DNA of 64,000 nt from Rheinheimera faecalis (GCF_021290965.1 NZ_JAJOYT010000008.1:62001-126000), one strand, 5' to 3'. Shown: positions 35,917-46,274, counted from the first letter of the stretch. The notes: generated from the sequence alone by a model not told the origin. Program-made: numbers and translations.

Positions 35917-37080
35917 CTAAAGGTTTTGCTGTTGTCGCAAGGTTTTTGGCAAAGAAAAGGCCATTAAGGTGGCGCCTAAAGCCGCCACTGCAGCACTGAC
36001 AAAAGTTAAAGTAGCGCCTGGTCCGTCAGCCCATAATACGCCAGCACAATAAGCGCCTATAGCACCACCGCCGCCGTAGACCACACCAGCATATAAGGCT
36101 TGACCACGGCTGCGCTGCGCTGGTGCAAAAAAGCTCTGAATAAACTGCATAGCGCAGCTGTGCGCCAGGGCAAAACTAGCGGCGTGAAATAACATACTAA
36201 AAGCCAGCCAGTACCAGTGCTCTGCCAGATAAGCCACAATAAGCCAGCGCACTATAGTGAGGCCGTAACAAAAGGTCAGTAGTACACGGTAGCTAAAGCG
36301 GTTCAGCACTTTGCCTGCATAAAAAAACGCGATAATTTCCGCCAGCACAGCCAGCGCTATCATCAAACCAGAGGTGACACCGCTGTAGCCTAAGTCGCGG
36401 CAATACAAAATAAAGAAACCGTAAAAAGGCGCAAAACTGATTTGCATTAAAAAAGTCGCTGCCATAAAACGCAAAAACACCGGGTGCTTAAATAAGGTGC
36501 GAAAACGTATAGACTGCTGCCCTTCGGTGTTTTTCATCGTAAAAGAGGGTAATAAAAACAAAGTACCAAGCAGCAGAGCCAAAAACACAGTGGCGCCCCA
36601 AGGTAAAAATTCGGAGCCAAAATACTGCAACAACAACCCCCCCAGCATGACGACCACTATGTAGCCCACACTGCCAAAACTGCGGACCCGACCATAAACG
36701 CTGCTGTCATTATTCAGATAATGAAAAGCACTGACTTCCAGCTGCGGCAAAATCGCAGTCCAGAATAAGCTGAATAAACCAAGACCAAATACCAAAGGCC
36801 AATAACCCAGATCAACATAGCTGCTTAACCAACCAATGGATGCCAGCACAGCACCAAAGCGCATGACGCTGATTGGATCGCCTTTACGCTCCACCACCAT
36901 AGCCCACAGACTAGGGCCAATAATACGAGTGGTGGTGACTATCGCCAGCAGCAAGCCAATATCGTGAGAATTAAAACCGCGGCCATCGAGAAACATGGGT
37001 AGGTAAGGTACAAAAATGCCCAACACAGCAAAATACGCAAAATAAGCAAGTCCCAGGGCTGGGGTGGTGGCAAGTTTCAT
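35917..37080 (-). CDS. MFS transporter, HcaT-like
   Basis: A 387-residue, 12-helix major-facilitator carrier of the MFS_1-like group that includes E. coli HcaT (3-phenylpropionate). The first helix is LGLAYFAYFAVLGIFVPYLP and the loop after helix 2 is WAMVVERKGD; VYGRVRSFGSVGYI (about 128-141) is the conserved helix-5 entry of this subgroup. The substrate cannot be named. It lies between aroC and the NAD-kinase-like gene on the same strand, 91 bases past aroC's stop. Confidence 0.85.
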   Translation of the reverse strand: MKLATTPALGLAYFAYFAVLGIFVPYLPMFLDGRGFNSHDIGLLLAIVTTTRIIGPSLWAMVVERKGDPISVMRFGAVLASIGWLSSYVDLGYWPLVFGLGLFSLFWTAILPQLEVSAFHYLNNDSSVYGRVRSFGSVGYIVVVMLGGLLLQYFGSEFLPWGATVFLALLLGTLFLLPSFTMKNTEGQQSIRFRTLFKHPVFLRFMAATFLMQISFAPFYGFFILYCRDLGYSGVTSGLMIALAVLAEIIAFFYAGKVLNRFSYRVLLTFCYGLTIVRWLIVAYLAEHWYWLAFSMLFHAASFALAHSCAMQFIQSFFAPAQRSRGQALYAGVVYGGGGAIGAYCAGVLWADGPGATLTFVSAAVAALGATLMAFSLPKTLRQQQNL

Positions 37081-37171
37081 CAGATTTCCACTACAAAATT
37101 AAAAGCACATCACCGCGATGTACAAAAACAAAACGCCGCATAAAGCGACGTTTCTATTCTATCCCAAAGCG

Positions 37172-38269
37172 TTACGGCTGTCGGGCTATATCTGGTGTCG
37201 TTACTATCACATCTGCATTTTGTGCTCTGTGACGCAGGAAATGATCCATCAGCACTATCGCCAGCATCGCCTCAGCAATAGGCACTGCACGAATGCCGAC
37301 ACAAGGATCGTGGCGGCCTTTGGTGATCATTTCTGTTTCTTCACCGCTGGTGGTAATAGTTTTACCAGGAATGCTGATACTGGACGTTGGTTTTAACGCA
37401 ATGCTGACATTAATATCCTGACCTGAGCTAATACCACCTAAAGTGCCACCTGCATGGTTAGCACTAAAGCCAGCTAAGCGCAGTTCATCGCGATGGGTAG
37501 AACCACGTTGCTCGACCACAGCAAAACCATCACCAATTTCGACGGCTTTAACTGCATTGATACTCATCATGGCGTGGGCTATATCTGCATCAATCCGGTC
37601 AAACACAGGCTCTCCCCACCCCACAGGCACACCGGACGCCACGACATTAATGCGGGCACCGACTGAGTCACCGTCTTTTTTCAGTTGACGCATGTACTCA
37701 TCTAACTGCTCAAGCACATCAACATCAGGGCAGAAAAAGGCGTTTTGCTCGACCTGATCCCAATCCAGCTTTTGCGCTTTGATTGGGCCAAGCTGTGCCA
37801 GATAACCACGGATTTCGATACCAAACTTGGCTTTTAAGTACTGCTTGGCAATAGCCCCAGCGGCCACACGAACCGCAGTTTCACGGGCGGATGAACGTCC
37901 ACCCCCACGGTAATCACGAATACCAAATTTATGCCAGTAGGTGTAATCCGCATGACCAGGCCGGAACAAGTCTTTAATAGCGGAATAATCTTGTGAGCGC
38001 TGATCGGTATTTTCAATCAGTAAACCAATAGACGCGCCTGTGCTATAGCCTTCAAACACACCAGATAAAATTTTGACGATATCGTCTTCGCGACGTGCTG
38101 TGGTGTAGCGTGAAGTGCCGGGTTTGCGTCTGTCCAGCTCAAGCTGAATTTGTTCCAGATCGAGCTTTAAGCCGGGCGGCAAACCATCCACTATGCCACC
38201 AATGGCCGGGCCATGGCTTTCACCAAAGGTGGTCACTTTAAAGAGTTGGCCTATAGAATTACCCGACAT
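37172..38269 (-). CDS. aroC: Chorismate synthase
   Basis: A 365-residue enzyme (E. coli 361) that makes chorismate from EPSP using reduced FMN. Signatures include [20 protein letters not shown] at the N terminus, RRREDD-like [58 protein letters not shown] and [15 protein letters not shown]. It follows prmB by 74 bases that contain a 13-bp tandem repeat. It supplies the substrate for PabB encoded at the window's start. Confidence 0.97.
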   Translation of the reverse strand: MSGNSIGQLFKVTTFGESHGPAIGGIVDGLPPGLKLDLEQIQLELDRRKPGTSRYTTARREDDIVKILSGVFEGYSTGASIGLLIENTDQRSQDYSAIKDLFRPGHADYTYWHKFGIRDYRGGGRSSARETAVRVAAGAIAKQYLKAKFGIEIRGYLAQLGPIKAQKLDWDQVEQNAFFCPDVDVLEQLDEYMRQLKKDGDSVGARINVVASGVPVGWGEPVFDRIDADIAHAMMSINAVKAVEIGDGFAVVEQRGSTHRDELRLAGFSANHAGGTLGGISSGQDINVSIALKPTSSISIPGKTITTSGEETEMITKGRHDPCVGIRAVPIAEAMLAIVLMDHFLRHRAQNADVIVTTPDIARQP

Positions 38270-38308
38270 CCTTCACCTCTGCGTATCTTTGTATTTTCTG
38301 AAAATTAA

Positions 38309-38360
38309 GCTTCTAAATTATGCTTCTAACCTATGTTTCTAAACTAGGCTTCCAAACTAT
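38309..38360. repeat. Four tandem 13-bp repeats across the prmB stop codon
   Basis: Units at 38309-38321, 38322-38334, 38335-38347 and 38348-38360 share GCTTCTAAACTAT with 1-4 differences each. The last unit and part of the third encode the end of PrmB (…DSLEA-stop on the minus strand); the others extend into the aroC-prmB gap. Because 13 is not a multiple of three, gain or loss of a unit would shift the frame at the PrmB end. Confidence 0.75.
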
Positions 38361-39291
38361 CCTGATGTTTCACCAAATCGGTTTTGCTGATGGCAAATAC
38401 ACCTAAACCACCACGTTCAAATTCCAGCCATTGCAATGGTAAATCCGGATACAGCTCTTGCAGTGCGACCATGCTGTTGCCTACTTCACAAATCAGCCAG
38501 CCACCGTCGTTTAAATGCTCTGCGGCTTGCGCCAGAATACGGCGGGTCAGCTCCAGACCATCATGGCCAGAAGCCAAACCTAATTCAGGCTCGTGATGGT
38601 ATTCATCCGGCAAGTCGGCCATATCTTCTGCATCCACATAAGGCGGATTAGTCACAATCAAATCGTAGGTCTGGCCTTTAATGGCGTTATAGCCATCAGA
38701 CAGCATAGGAAACACCTGATGCTCCAGCTCATGCTGCTCGATATTAAATATCGCCACATCCAATGCATCTTCGCTGATATCCAGCGCATCCACTTCGGCA
38801 TTCGGAAACTGTTTAGCGCAGGCAATAGCAATACAACCAGACCCTGTGCACAAATCCAAAATACGCGCCGGTTCATGTTCTTTAAACCAGGGCTCAAAGC
38901 TTCGGCTAATCAGCTCGCCTATAGGAGAACGTGGCACTAACACCCGCTCATCCACATAAAAGCTTAAGCCACAGAAAAAGGCTTGCTGAGTTAAATAAGC
39001 GGCCGGAATACGTTGTTCAATACGTTGCAGTAACAAATCACAAAAAACTTTGGCTTCAGAGCTGGTCATACGCAGCGGCAACAGGTTTTCAGTAATACGC
39101 GCCATATCCAGACTATGAGCCAGCAACAAGGCGGCTTCATCCCATGGATTGTCGGTGCCGTGGCCAAAATAGATATGGGCTTTATTAAACTGGCTGACAG
39201 ACCAGCGTAACCAGTCATGGATGGAATGCAGCTCGCGGATAGCTTCGTCGATAATTTCCGCAGTCAGATGGCTGCTTTGATGCTCTGTCAT
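38344..39291 (-). CDS. prmB: Ribosomal protein L3 N5-glutamine methyltransferase
   Basis: A 315-residue SAM-dependent methyltransferase that modifies a glutamine of ribosomal protein L3. The SAM loop is [16 protein letters not shown] (about 144-159), the catalytic motif is [12 protein letters not shown] and the N-terminal helical domain has [16 protein letters not shown] and [15 protein letters not shown], which separate PrmB from PrmC. Divergent from smrB with 35 bases between starts, as in enterobacteria. Its last codons lie in the 13-bp tandem repeat. Confidence 0.95.
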   Translation of the reverse strand: MTEHQSSHLTAEIIDEAIRELHSIHDWLRWSVSQFNKAHIYFGHGTDNPWDEAALLLAHSLDMARITENLLPLRMTSSEAKVFCDLLLQRIEQRIPAAYLTQQAFFCGLSFYVDERVLVPRSPIGELISRSFEPWFKEHEPARILDLCTGSGCIAIACAKQFPNAEVDALDISEDALDVAIFNIEQHELEHQVFPMLSDGYNAIKGQTYDLIVTNPPYVDAEDMADLPDEYHHEPELGLASGHDGLELTRRILAQAAEHLNDGGWLICEVGNSMVALQELYPDLPLQWLEFERGGLGVFAISKTDLVKHQDSLEA

Positions 39292-39326
39292 TGTGTTTTA
39301 CTCTAGTGATTGGTTAGACTTCGGGC

Positions 39327-39863
39327 ATGCGAAAAAAAACACCAGTTCCAGATCTTCCAGATGATGAAAAACAGCTGTTCCGTGACTCGGTAACAGGCGC
39401 ACGCCCCTTGCAGCAGGACAAGATACCTTTTGCCCGCCAACCCGGCAAGGTCAGAATGGCGGCCACTTTAACAAATAGCAGTCCAGATAGCCATTTGTTT
39501 TACTTTTCAGACCAGTACGAAGGTTTTTTCAGCGAAAGCTCAACTTTGGCTTTTGTGCAGAGCGGAGACGATCCAACCTTAGCCAGGCAACTGAAACGTG
39601 GCGAATTCCGCCCTGCCGTGGTGCTGGATTTACATGGTTTAACCCAACAACAAGCCAAAACCGAACTGGCTGGTTTATTGGCTTATTGCGAGCAACAACA
39701 TTTTAACTGCGCTTGTGTGGTGCATGGTAAAGGTTTGGGCATTCTGGCAAAACGAGTGCCAAATTGGCTGGTGCAACACCCTAATGTCCGGGCTTTTCAT
39801 ACAGCCCCAACAGAATGGGGCCGGGATGGTGCTTTATTGGTGTTGCTTAAGACACCGACTTAA
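39327..39863 (+). CDS. smrB: Endonuclease SmrB
   Basis: A 178-residue Smr-domain protein (E. coli SmrB 183). SmrB cleaves mRNA between collided ribosomes to trigger rescue. The N-terminal arm has DDEKQLFRDSVTGARPL; the Smr domain (about 90-178) has VVLDLHGLTQQQAKTEL, the nuclease motif CACVVHGKGLGILAKRVPNW and AFHTAPTEWGRDGALLVLL. Its end overlaps sixA by 17 bases, tail to tail. Confidence 0.94.
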   Translation: MRKKTPVPDLPDDEKQLFRDSVTGARPLQQDKIPFARQPGKVRMAATLTNSSPDSHLFYFSDQYEGFFSESSTLAFVQSGDDPTLARQLKRGEFRPAVVLDLHGLTQQQAKTELAGLLAYCEQQHFNCACVVHGKGLGILAKRVPNWLVQHPNVRAFHTAPTEWGRDGALLVLLKTPT

Positions 39864-40338
39864 CAAGATGGATCAAACTGGGACAGGCATATTCCAATAA
39901 CACACCTCTGTGTTGATGGTAATCAATACAAGCCACACCAGCAGTATCAAAAATTGGGGTCTGGCCACTACGGGTAAAAGCTTCGACTAAAAAGCTCACC
40001 AATGGCATATGAGAAACCAATAAAATTTTGGCGTGCGGATTTTCAGCGTAAAGCGTATCGAGAAAATCGACCACCAGCTGCGAATTTCCCTCAGGGACCA
40101 GATCCGTATTCAGTTCAACAGCTTGGGCTGTCAGCCCTTTTTGCACTAAAAGTGCGGCGGTTTGCTGAGTCCTGCGATAAGGGCTGGAGAAAATCTGATC
40201 AAATGCACTATAGTGGTGATGCAGCCACTCAGCCATTTGACTGACTTCGGCCTGACCTGCTGCTGTTAATTGTCGTTCACTGTCGCTCAAGTACTGCGGT
40301 TCAGCTTCACCGTGCCGCATAATAACCAAATTAACCAT
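39847..40338 (-). CDS. sixA: Phosphohistidine phosphatase SixA
   Basis: A 163-residue histidine phosphatase. The catalytic RHG motif is VIMRHGEAEP (His8-9 region), with SSPYRRTQQTAALL (second arginine) and ILLVSHMPLVSFLV (second histidine), the SixA layout lacking the larger cap of other family members. Known SixA removes phosphate from histidine on phosphotransfer proteins such as ArcB and NPr. Convergent with smrB, overlapping by 17 bases. Confidence 0.92.
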   Translation of the reverse strand: MVNLVIMRHGEAEPQYLSDSERQLTAAGQAEVSQMAEWLHHHYSAFDQIFSSPYRRTQQTAALLVQKGLTAQAVELNTDLVPEGNSQLVVDFLDTLYAENPHAKILLVSHMPLVSFLVEAFTRSGQTPIFDTAGVACIDYHQHRGVLLEYACPSLIHLVKSVS

Positions 40339-40510
40339 TGTTGCTACCAGTTACAACTTCGCGACGCTCGCGAAAAGAGTGCGCTATGATAATGAAAGTT
40401 AATGCCGACAGTAACTGCTAATAAAGCATAAAATTGCGTTACTATATTCCTAATCGCTATGATGAACCCTCGCATTCCGTATTTTCAGGGTTCCCGTCAC
40501 GAGGCATAAA

Positions 40511-43282
40511 TTGAAAAAAAGCCAGTTAATGCAAAGCCCTAACGATAAGCGCCAGTATTTGGCGCTGACCTTATCGAACGATCTGCCTGTACTCTTAGTG
40601 CATCAACAAGACGCAGAAAAAAGTGCCGCTGCGCTGACGGTCAACGTCGGACACTTTGACGATCCGGCAGAACGCCAAGGTTTGGCACACTTTCTTGAGC
40701 ATATGCTGTTTTTAGGCACTGAAAAATATCCAGACGCTGGCGAGTACCAGCATTTTATCAATCATCATGGTGGCAGCCACAACGCCTGGACGGGCACTGA
40801 ACATAGTAGTTTTTTCTTTGATATAGATACCGACTACTTTGAACAGGCTTTGGACAGGTTTGCCGATATGTTCCGTGCGCCGCTGTTTCACGCCGATTAT
40901 ATTGAAAAAGAACGTCAGGCTATTGAAGCTGAATTTTCTTTAAAACTTAAAGATGACAGCAGACGTATTTATCAGGTGCACAAAGAAACGGTCAATCCGG
41001 CCCACCCTTTTGCTAAGTTTTCAGTCGGTAATTTACTGACCTTGTGTGACACACCAGAACAAAGTCTACAACAAGCAGTGCAGCAATTTTTTGATAGCCA
41101 TTATGGCGCGCGCCGTATGACCTTGTGTCTGGTGTCGCCTTTACCGCTGCAGCAACTGGAACAGCTGGTGCATCAGTATTTTGCTGCTTTGCCGAATCAT
41201 GTCTGTGCCAAAGCCCCTTTGTCAGAACCTTTATACCTGGCTGAACATCAGGCCTTACAACTGGATATAGCCCCACACAAATTCAGCCAGCGTCTGGTCG
41301 CCAGTTTCGCCTTACCCGATATCCAGCCCTGGTACAAATACAAGCTAATTTCCTTTTTGGCGCATTTGTTAGGCGATGAAGGCTCCGGTTCTTTATTAGC
41401 TTATTTAAAAGACCAGGGCTGGGTGAACCAGCTAAGCGCCGGTGGTGGTATAGACGGCAGCAACTATAAAGATTTCACCTTGTCGTTTGAGCTAACAGAG
41501 CAAGGCGTGTTTGCCAAAGAGCAGATTTTAGAGGCTATGTTTGGTCAGTTGCACTTACTACGGCAGTCGCCATTTCCAGAGCATTTGTTTCTGGAGCGTC
41601 AGCGTTTAGTGCAATGGAGCTACTTATATCAGGAGCCCAGCACTGCCTTGCAAGGCGCCTGCGATTTGTCAGTCAATATGCAGCATTATCCGGTCGATGA
41701 TTATGTCTATGGTGACTACCGCATGGATGTACCACCAGAGCAGCTTTACCGTGAATTGCTGGGGCATTTCCGTCCCGACAATATGAGGGTGATGTTTATT
41801 GCCCCGGACATCCAAGCCAACCGTGAAGCCCGCTGGTACCAGACTCCTTATAGTGTGCAACCTCTGGAACAAAGCCGGATCGATAATTACCTGCAGGCGA
41901 AGGTGCCAGAAGGCAACCATCTGCCGCAAAGTAACCCTTATCTGGTGACAGAGCTGAGTTTATTGGCTGATGCTGACCATATGGCCAAACCACAACTTCT
42001 GGTGCAAGACCCTGGCTTTAAGTTGTGGTTTAAAGCCGACACTGACTTTAAAACACCAAAAGGTCATATTTTTGTTCAGTTGAATTTGCCCAATTGCATC
42101 CGGTCTGTGACACAAATGGCAAGTAGTCGTTTATGGCTGGAATTGTTTCAGGATCAGATCAACGAAAGTTTTTATGCCGCCACTACAGCAGGTTTAACCT
42201 ACCATTTGCATGTGCAGCACAATGGCATTAGCTTGCACAGCAGTGGTTTGGCAGGCAATCAGATTAAATTAGTGGCTGATTTACTGGCTCAGATGGCCTT
42301 TTGTCAGTTTGATGAACAACGTTTTGATGAAATTAAACGTCAGTTGATCCGGCATTGGCAAAACCACAGCAAAAATAAACCAGTGTCCAAACTCTTTAGC
42401 CAATTGTCTTCTTTACTGCAACCGTTAAATCCGGATATCGACCAACTGGCAGAGGCCCTGCAACAACAGAGCTACAGCGATTTTATTCAGTTTCACCATC
42501 AATTATTGCAACAAGTGCATCTGGATGCCTTTATGGTTGGCAATTGGCAGGCTTCGGATGCTACTCAGTTAAGTCAGGCATTAAAAGGTTGGCTTTCAGA
42601 GCAGAACCAGGGCGAAGCCTTACCCCGCCAGCGTTACAATACGCAGGGTATAGGTCCGGTCTGGGTTAAGGTTCCGGTTGAACACAGCGATCAGGCGCTG
42701 GTGATTTATTTGCCGTCACGGCAAAAACAACCTGTGGATATGGCGCTTTTTATGCTGGCCAATCATTTACTCTCACCTGAATATTTCCATGTGCTGCGCA
42801 CCGAACAGCAATTGGGTTACCTGGTGGGTACAGGTTATGTGCCTATGAACCTGCTGCCCGGCATCGCTTTTTATATTCAAAGCCCTGCAGCCTCCTGCGC
42901 CGATTTGTATAAAGCCACTTTGGCTTTTTATAAAAACTTTCTGTCCGAACTGGAAGAACTGGATGAAGAAGAGTTTGTGCAGATGAAACAAGGTCTCGCT
43001 ACTCAAATAAAAGAGCGTGACAGCAGCTTAGGCGCCAGGGCCAAACGCTTGTGGCTGGCGATAGGCCAGGGAGATCATCAGTTTGATTTAAACGAGCAGA
43101 TAGAACTAGCTTTGGAACAATTGAGCCTGAAAGACTTTATTGCGTTTTTTTACCAGTTGCTGGCACCGGATTACGATGCAATTTTCCTTGCAACAGGAGA
43201 TAAACCGGATCACAGTCATTTAACTGAACAAAACCCTTTCAAATTATTAGAGAAATTACCTTTATTAGCGGAATGGCTTTGA
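40511..43282 (+). CDS. M16 family zinc metallopeptidase (insulinase/pitrilysin-like)
   Basis: A 923-residue peptidase of the pitrilysin/insulin-degrading type. The inverted zinc motif HFLEH (His60, Glu63, His64) is followed by the third ligand Glu141 in AIEAEF, the 77-residue spacing of the family, plus GGSHNAWTGTEHSSF. Four M16 domains fit the length. The start is a TTG at 40511 with GAGG six bases upstream; the next ATG (40529) has no such site. Unlike E. coli protease III there is no signal peptide, so it is probably cytoplasmic. Divergent from sixA. Confidence 0.92.
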   Translation: MKKSQLMQSPNDKRQYLALTLSNDLPVLLVHQQDAEKSAAALTVNVGHFDDPAERQGLAHFLEHMLFLGTEKYPDAGEYQHFINHHGGSHNAWTGTEHSSFFFDIDTDYFEQALDRFADMFRAPLFHADYIEKERQAIEAEFSLKLKDDSRRIYQVHKETVNPAHPFAKFSVGNLLTLCDTPEQSLQQAVQQFFDSHYGARRMTLCLVSPLPLQQLEQLVHQYFAALPNHVCAKAPLSEPLYLAEHQALQLDIAPHKFSQRLVASFALPDIQPWYKYKLISFLAHLLGDEGSGSLLAYLKDQGWVNQLSAGGGIDGSNYKDFTLSFELTEQGVFAKEQILEAMFGQLHLLRQSPFPEHLFLERQRLVQWSYLYQEPSTALQGACDLSVNMQHYPVDDYVYGDYRMDVPPEQLYRELLGHFRPDNMRVMFIAPDIQANREARWYQTPYSVQPLEQSRIDNYLQAKVPEGNHLPQSNPYLVTELSLLADADHMAKPQLLVQDPGFKLWFKADTDFKTPKGHIFVQLNLPNCIRSVTQMASSRLWLELFQDQINESFYAATTAGLTYHLHVQHNGISLHSSGLAGNQIKLVADLLAQMAFCQFDEQRFDEIKRQLIRHWQNHSKNKPVSKLFSQLSSLLQPLNPDIDQLAEALQQQSYSDFIQFHHQLLQQVHLDAFMVGNWQASDATQLSQALKGWLSEQNQGEALPRQRYNTQGIGPVWVKVPVEHSDQALVIYLPSRQKQPVDMALFMLANHLLSPEYFHVLRTEQQLGYLVGTGYVPMNLLPGIAFYIQSPAASCADLYKATLAFYKNFLSELEELDEEEFVQMKQGLATQIKERDSSLGARAKRLWLAIGQGDHQFDLNEQIELALEQLSLKDFIAFFYQLLAPDYDAIFLATGDKPDHSHLTEQNPFKLLEKLPLLAEWL

Positions 43283-43336
43283 CAGTGTGGATGACATTGG
43301 TTACCGTGAATTGATATCAATTAAAAAAGTCTGACT

Positions 43337-45574
43337 GTGCGCCTGACTCCTGTTTTATCACTGCCATTAAGCCTTGTGTTTATTGTACCTTCGCCTGCCT
43401 TAGCCGCAGGTTGGGAACAATTGCAACCTTATGTGCTGACTGTCATCTCCGCCCTTTCTATAGTCGCCCTGACGCTGGCTCATCTGAGCATAGTACGGAT
43501 GCGGCGTTATCAGTCCAAACTGGAGCAAAGTGAAGAGCGTTTACGTTTGTCCTTATGGGGCAGCGGAGATGAATTATGGGATTGGGACATGCAGGCAGGC
43601 CAGCTGTATCGCTCCAGCTCCTGGCATCAACCTCTTGAAAAACCGGGCGATAGTCAACAATTTCCGCCGAATCGCTCTGAAATCCATCCACAAGACGTAG
43701 AACGGGTCACCAGCTCGCTGCAACAGCATATGCATGGCATGACCCCAATTTTTGAAGCCAGCTACCGTATTAAAGCGGCCAATGGCCAATGGGTCTGGGT
43801 ATTGGATCGTGGCAAAGTGGTGCAGTTGAATGAACAAGGTCAGGCCATTCGTATGACCGGTACCTTAAAAAATATTCAACAGCTCAAAGAAACGGAAGAG
43901 CGCTTAAGCTTATTTGCCCGCTGTCTGGATAACATCTCAGATGCGGTGATGGTCTGTGATACCCATTTCGCTTTGTTAGAAGTCAACCCGGCCTTTGTCA
44001 GCATGACAGGTAAAAGCCGTGAATCTGTGTTGCACAGCGTGTTTGAACTTTCCCTCTACCCTGCCCGCTTTTTACATGAAATCCGGCAATCCTTATTAGA
44101 GCAAGGTTATTGGGCTGGTGAAATTGAAGATAAAAGACATAACGGTGAGCTCTATCAGGCCGAATTGAGTTTTGATGTGATTAAAGACGAACTGGGCCAG
44201 GTGCAGCAGTTTGTTGGTGTGATTTCTGATATCAGTGAGCGAAAAAAACGCGAAGCTGAGCTTAATCGTCTGGCCGATACGGATACCTTAACTGGCTTAC
44301 CAAACAGAGCTCGTTTTTCCAGCCATTTAAGCCAGTTAGTGCGAGAGCAGGTCGAACATGCACTTTTGGTGTTCGATTTAGACAACTTCAAAAAAATTAA
44401 CGACTCACTTGGGCATGAACTTGGCGATACTTTGCTCTGTAAGTTGTCGGAACGTTTAAGCCTTTTTACCCGCTTTAAAGCCAAACTCTATCGTTTAGGC
44501 GGAGATGAATTTGCAGTAGTGCTGGAAAACACCAATGATATTCACAGCATTACCAGCCTGGCTAAAGACTTACTGAAACAAATTAACCTGCCATTTTTTA
44601 TTGAACAGCATGAACTGGCGATCACCAGCAGTATTGGCATAGTACTGTATCCGGAAGATGGTCACGACCCTCAGGCACTGCTGCGTAACGCTGATACGGC
44701 CATGTATCATGCCAAACACGAAGGCGCCAACCGTTACCTGTTTTTTAATGATTCGATGAACAAGCTGGCGGTTAAACGATTGCAGGTGGAAAACCTGATC
44801 CGTCATGGCTTAAAAGAAGATTATTTTACGGTGTTCTATCAGCCCAAGATGGACATAGTCACAGGTCAGCTCGTGGGTATGGAAGCTTTGGTGCGATTTA
44901 TCACACCGAAAAAAGGCTTAATCAGCCCGGCCTCTTTCATTCCTGTGGCAGAAGAGACAGGCCAAATTCTTGAAATTGGTGAAGTGGTTTTGCAAAAAAC
45001 CTGTGAAGACGTCAAACGCTGGATAGATATGGGTCTGTTTCATGGCCGCGTTGCCGTGAACTTATCAGCCAAGCAGTTTATGCTGCCATTTTTGTGTGAG
45101 CAGATAGACGACATACTGCAGCGCTCTGAGCTGCCCTCTTATCACCTGGAGCTGGAAATCACCGAAGGCACAGTGATGCAATCGCCCACTTTGGCTATAG
45201 ATACCATGAAGAAACTACGGGCTCGCGGTATTCATTTAGCCATGGATGACTTTGGCACCGGCTACTCGTCTTTAGCTTATTTAAAGCAGTTTCCGCTCAA
45301 TACACTTAAAATCGACAAAGCTTTTATCGACGATATGAACACAGCCCGTGGCCGCAATATGGTAGACACTATAGTCACCATAGCGCACAACCTGAACCTG
45401 ACCGTGGTAGCCGAAGGGGTAGAGCAAGCAGAGCAGCTGCAGCAGCTTAAACAGCTGCGCTGTGAGATTATTCAGGGATATTTCTACAGTAAACCGTTGT
45501 CAGCCCATGATTTTGGTTTGTTCTTAAAACAACAAAAACAACAAAAACCAAAACTAACAGCTGTGCCAGGTTAA
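43337..45574 (+). CDS. PAS-PAS-GGDEF-EAL cyclic-di-GMP sensor enzyme
   Basis: A 745-residue membrane protein. A signal-like or first helix (1-24) and a second helix (about 33-54) leave a very short periplasmic loop. Two PAS domains follow (about 62-190 with WDWDMQAGQL; 190-310 with VNPAFVSMTGKSRESV), then GGDEF (about 320-470) with an intact GGDEF signature at 388-392, then EAL (about 485-735) with GMEALVRF near residue 515, EITEG, DDFGTGYSSLAYL and KIDKAFIDDM. Both catalytic sites look active, so it may make and break c-di-GMP. GTG start at 43337, 54 bases after the M16 gene. Confidence 0.93.
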   Translation: MRLTPVLSLPLSLVFIVPSPALAAGWEQLQPYVLTVISALSIVALTLAHLSIVRMRRYQSKLEQSEERLRLSLWGSGDELWDWDMQAGQLYRSSSWHQPLEKPGDSQQFPPNRSEIHPQDVERVTSSLQQHMHGMTPIFEASYRIKAANGQWVWVLDRGKVVQLNEQGQAIRMTGTLKNIQQLKETEERLSLFARCLDNISDAVMVCDTHFALLEVNPAFVSMTGKSRESVLHSVFELSLYPARFLHEIRQSLLEQGYWAGEIEDKRHNGELYQAELSFDVIKDELGQVQQFVGVISDISERKKREAELNRLADTDTLTGLPNRARFSSHLSQLVREQVEHALLVFDLDNFKKINDSLGHELGDTLLCKLSERLSLFTRFKAKLYRLGGDEFAVVLENTNDIHSITSLAKDLLKQINLPFFIEQHELAITSSIGIVLYPEDGHDPQALLRNADTAMYHAKHEGANRYLFFNDSMNKLAVKRLQVENLIRHGLKEDYFTVFYQPKMDIVTGQLVGMEALVRFITPKKGLISPASFIPVAEETGQILEIGEVVLQKTCEDVKRWIDMGLFHGRVAVNLSAKQFMLPFLCEQIDDILQRSELPSYHLELEITEGTVMQSPTLAIDTMKKLRARGIHLAMDDFGTGYSSLAYLKQFPLNTLKIDKAFIDDMNTARGRNMVDTIVTIAHNLNLTVVAEGVEQAEQLQQLKQLRCEIIQGYFYSKPLSAHDFGLFLKQQKQQKPKLTAVPG

Positions 45575-45625
45575 AAAGGCTCTGGTCTTTCGGCTGGGTA
45601 GCATCAATAACACAAAACAAAAAAA

Positions 45626-45670
45626 GGGTTAGTACAGAGCCAATACCAAGTACCGGCTCTGTACTAACCC
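45626..45670. terminator. Bidirectional hairpin terminator
   Basis: GGGTTAGTACAGAGCC (45626-45641) and its perfect complement (45655-45670) form a 16-bp stem with a 13-base loop, with A-rich sequence on the left and TCTTTT on the right. It lies between the convergent GGDEF-EAL gene and maoP. Confidence 0.9.
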
Positions 45671-45689
45671 TCTTTTCAGCGTATTACTT

Positions 45690-46037
45690 TTAATCTGCGT
45701 CGTTATCTACAAAAGAGAAGTCTTCGCCACCATCTGCAATACGCTTCTTACCGAACACGGTATGGAATTTGCGTTTTTCCTGCAAACGTTGCTTGTACTT
45801 CAACCAAACCTTTTCATACTGGCTGGCTGCTTCCTGTTCGCCTTTGCAAACAGCGATAAAACGTTGTTCTTCTTCATTGACTGGCTGGCGTGAGCCTGCT
45901 TCCAGTTCCTGCATGGCGTTGCCATGTTTTTCCAGCAGATTACCCTCTGCCAGAGTAAAGCGCCCGGACCTGGTGAATCCCTTAGGGAAATTCTGGTCAT
46001 CGAAAAAGCGACGATTAGCGACAAAACTTTGCTGCAT
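45690..46037 (-). CDS. maoP: Macrodomain Ori protein (DUF413)
   Basis: A 115-residue protein matching E. coli MaoP/YifE (112 residues) along its length: NRRFFDDQNFPKGFTRSGRF, LLEKHGNAMQELEAG, PVNEEEQRFIAVCKGEQEAA, WLKYKQRL and KFHTVFGKK. In E. coli MaoP acts with the maoS site to organise the Ori macrodomain. The ATG at 46037 is preceded by AGAGG at about ten bases; a GTG one codon earlier has slightly better spacing. Monocistronic, with the 16-bp stem terminator downstream. Whether a maoS-like site lies nearby cannot be told from one sequence. Confidence 0.92.
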   Translation of the reverse strand: MQQSFVANRRFFDDQNFPKGFTRSGRFTLAEGNLLEKHGNAMQELEAGSRQPVNEEEQRFIAVCKGEQEAASQYEKVWLKYKQRLQEKRKFHTVFGKKRIADGGEDFSFVDNDAD

Positions 46038-46274
46038 CACTTTTTTCCTCTAATTTTGTTGTATCTACAGCTATCCGAATCAAACTGTGCGCAGTATGGT
46101 AAACAAAATCAGACTCGTCAAACAAAAATTTTGCTTTGTCAAAAGAAATGATTTTGGAATGCCACAGAAGCCGCATTTTGTTCAGAAAACAATCGCAACT
46201 GGTTGACGAATAACCCTTTTAATCCGTCCAAATTGCAAATTTTGATACGTAATGAATATCAGGCAGGATCAATG

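Noticed and set aside
38309-38360. Possible CRISPR-like array
   Set aside because: The units are directly adjacent with no spacers and only 13 bp long, so this is a simple tandem repeat.
40358-40374. TTCGCGA-CGC-TCGCGAA hairpin upstream of the M16 gene
   Set aside because: A neat stem but no T-run and not at a gene end; probably chance or part of the sixA leader.
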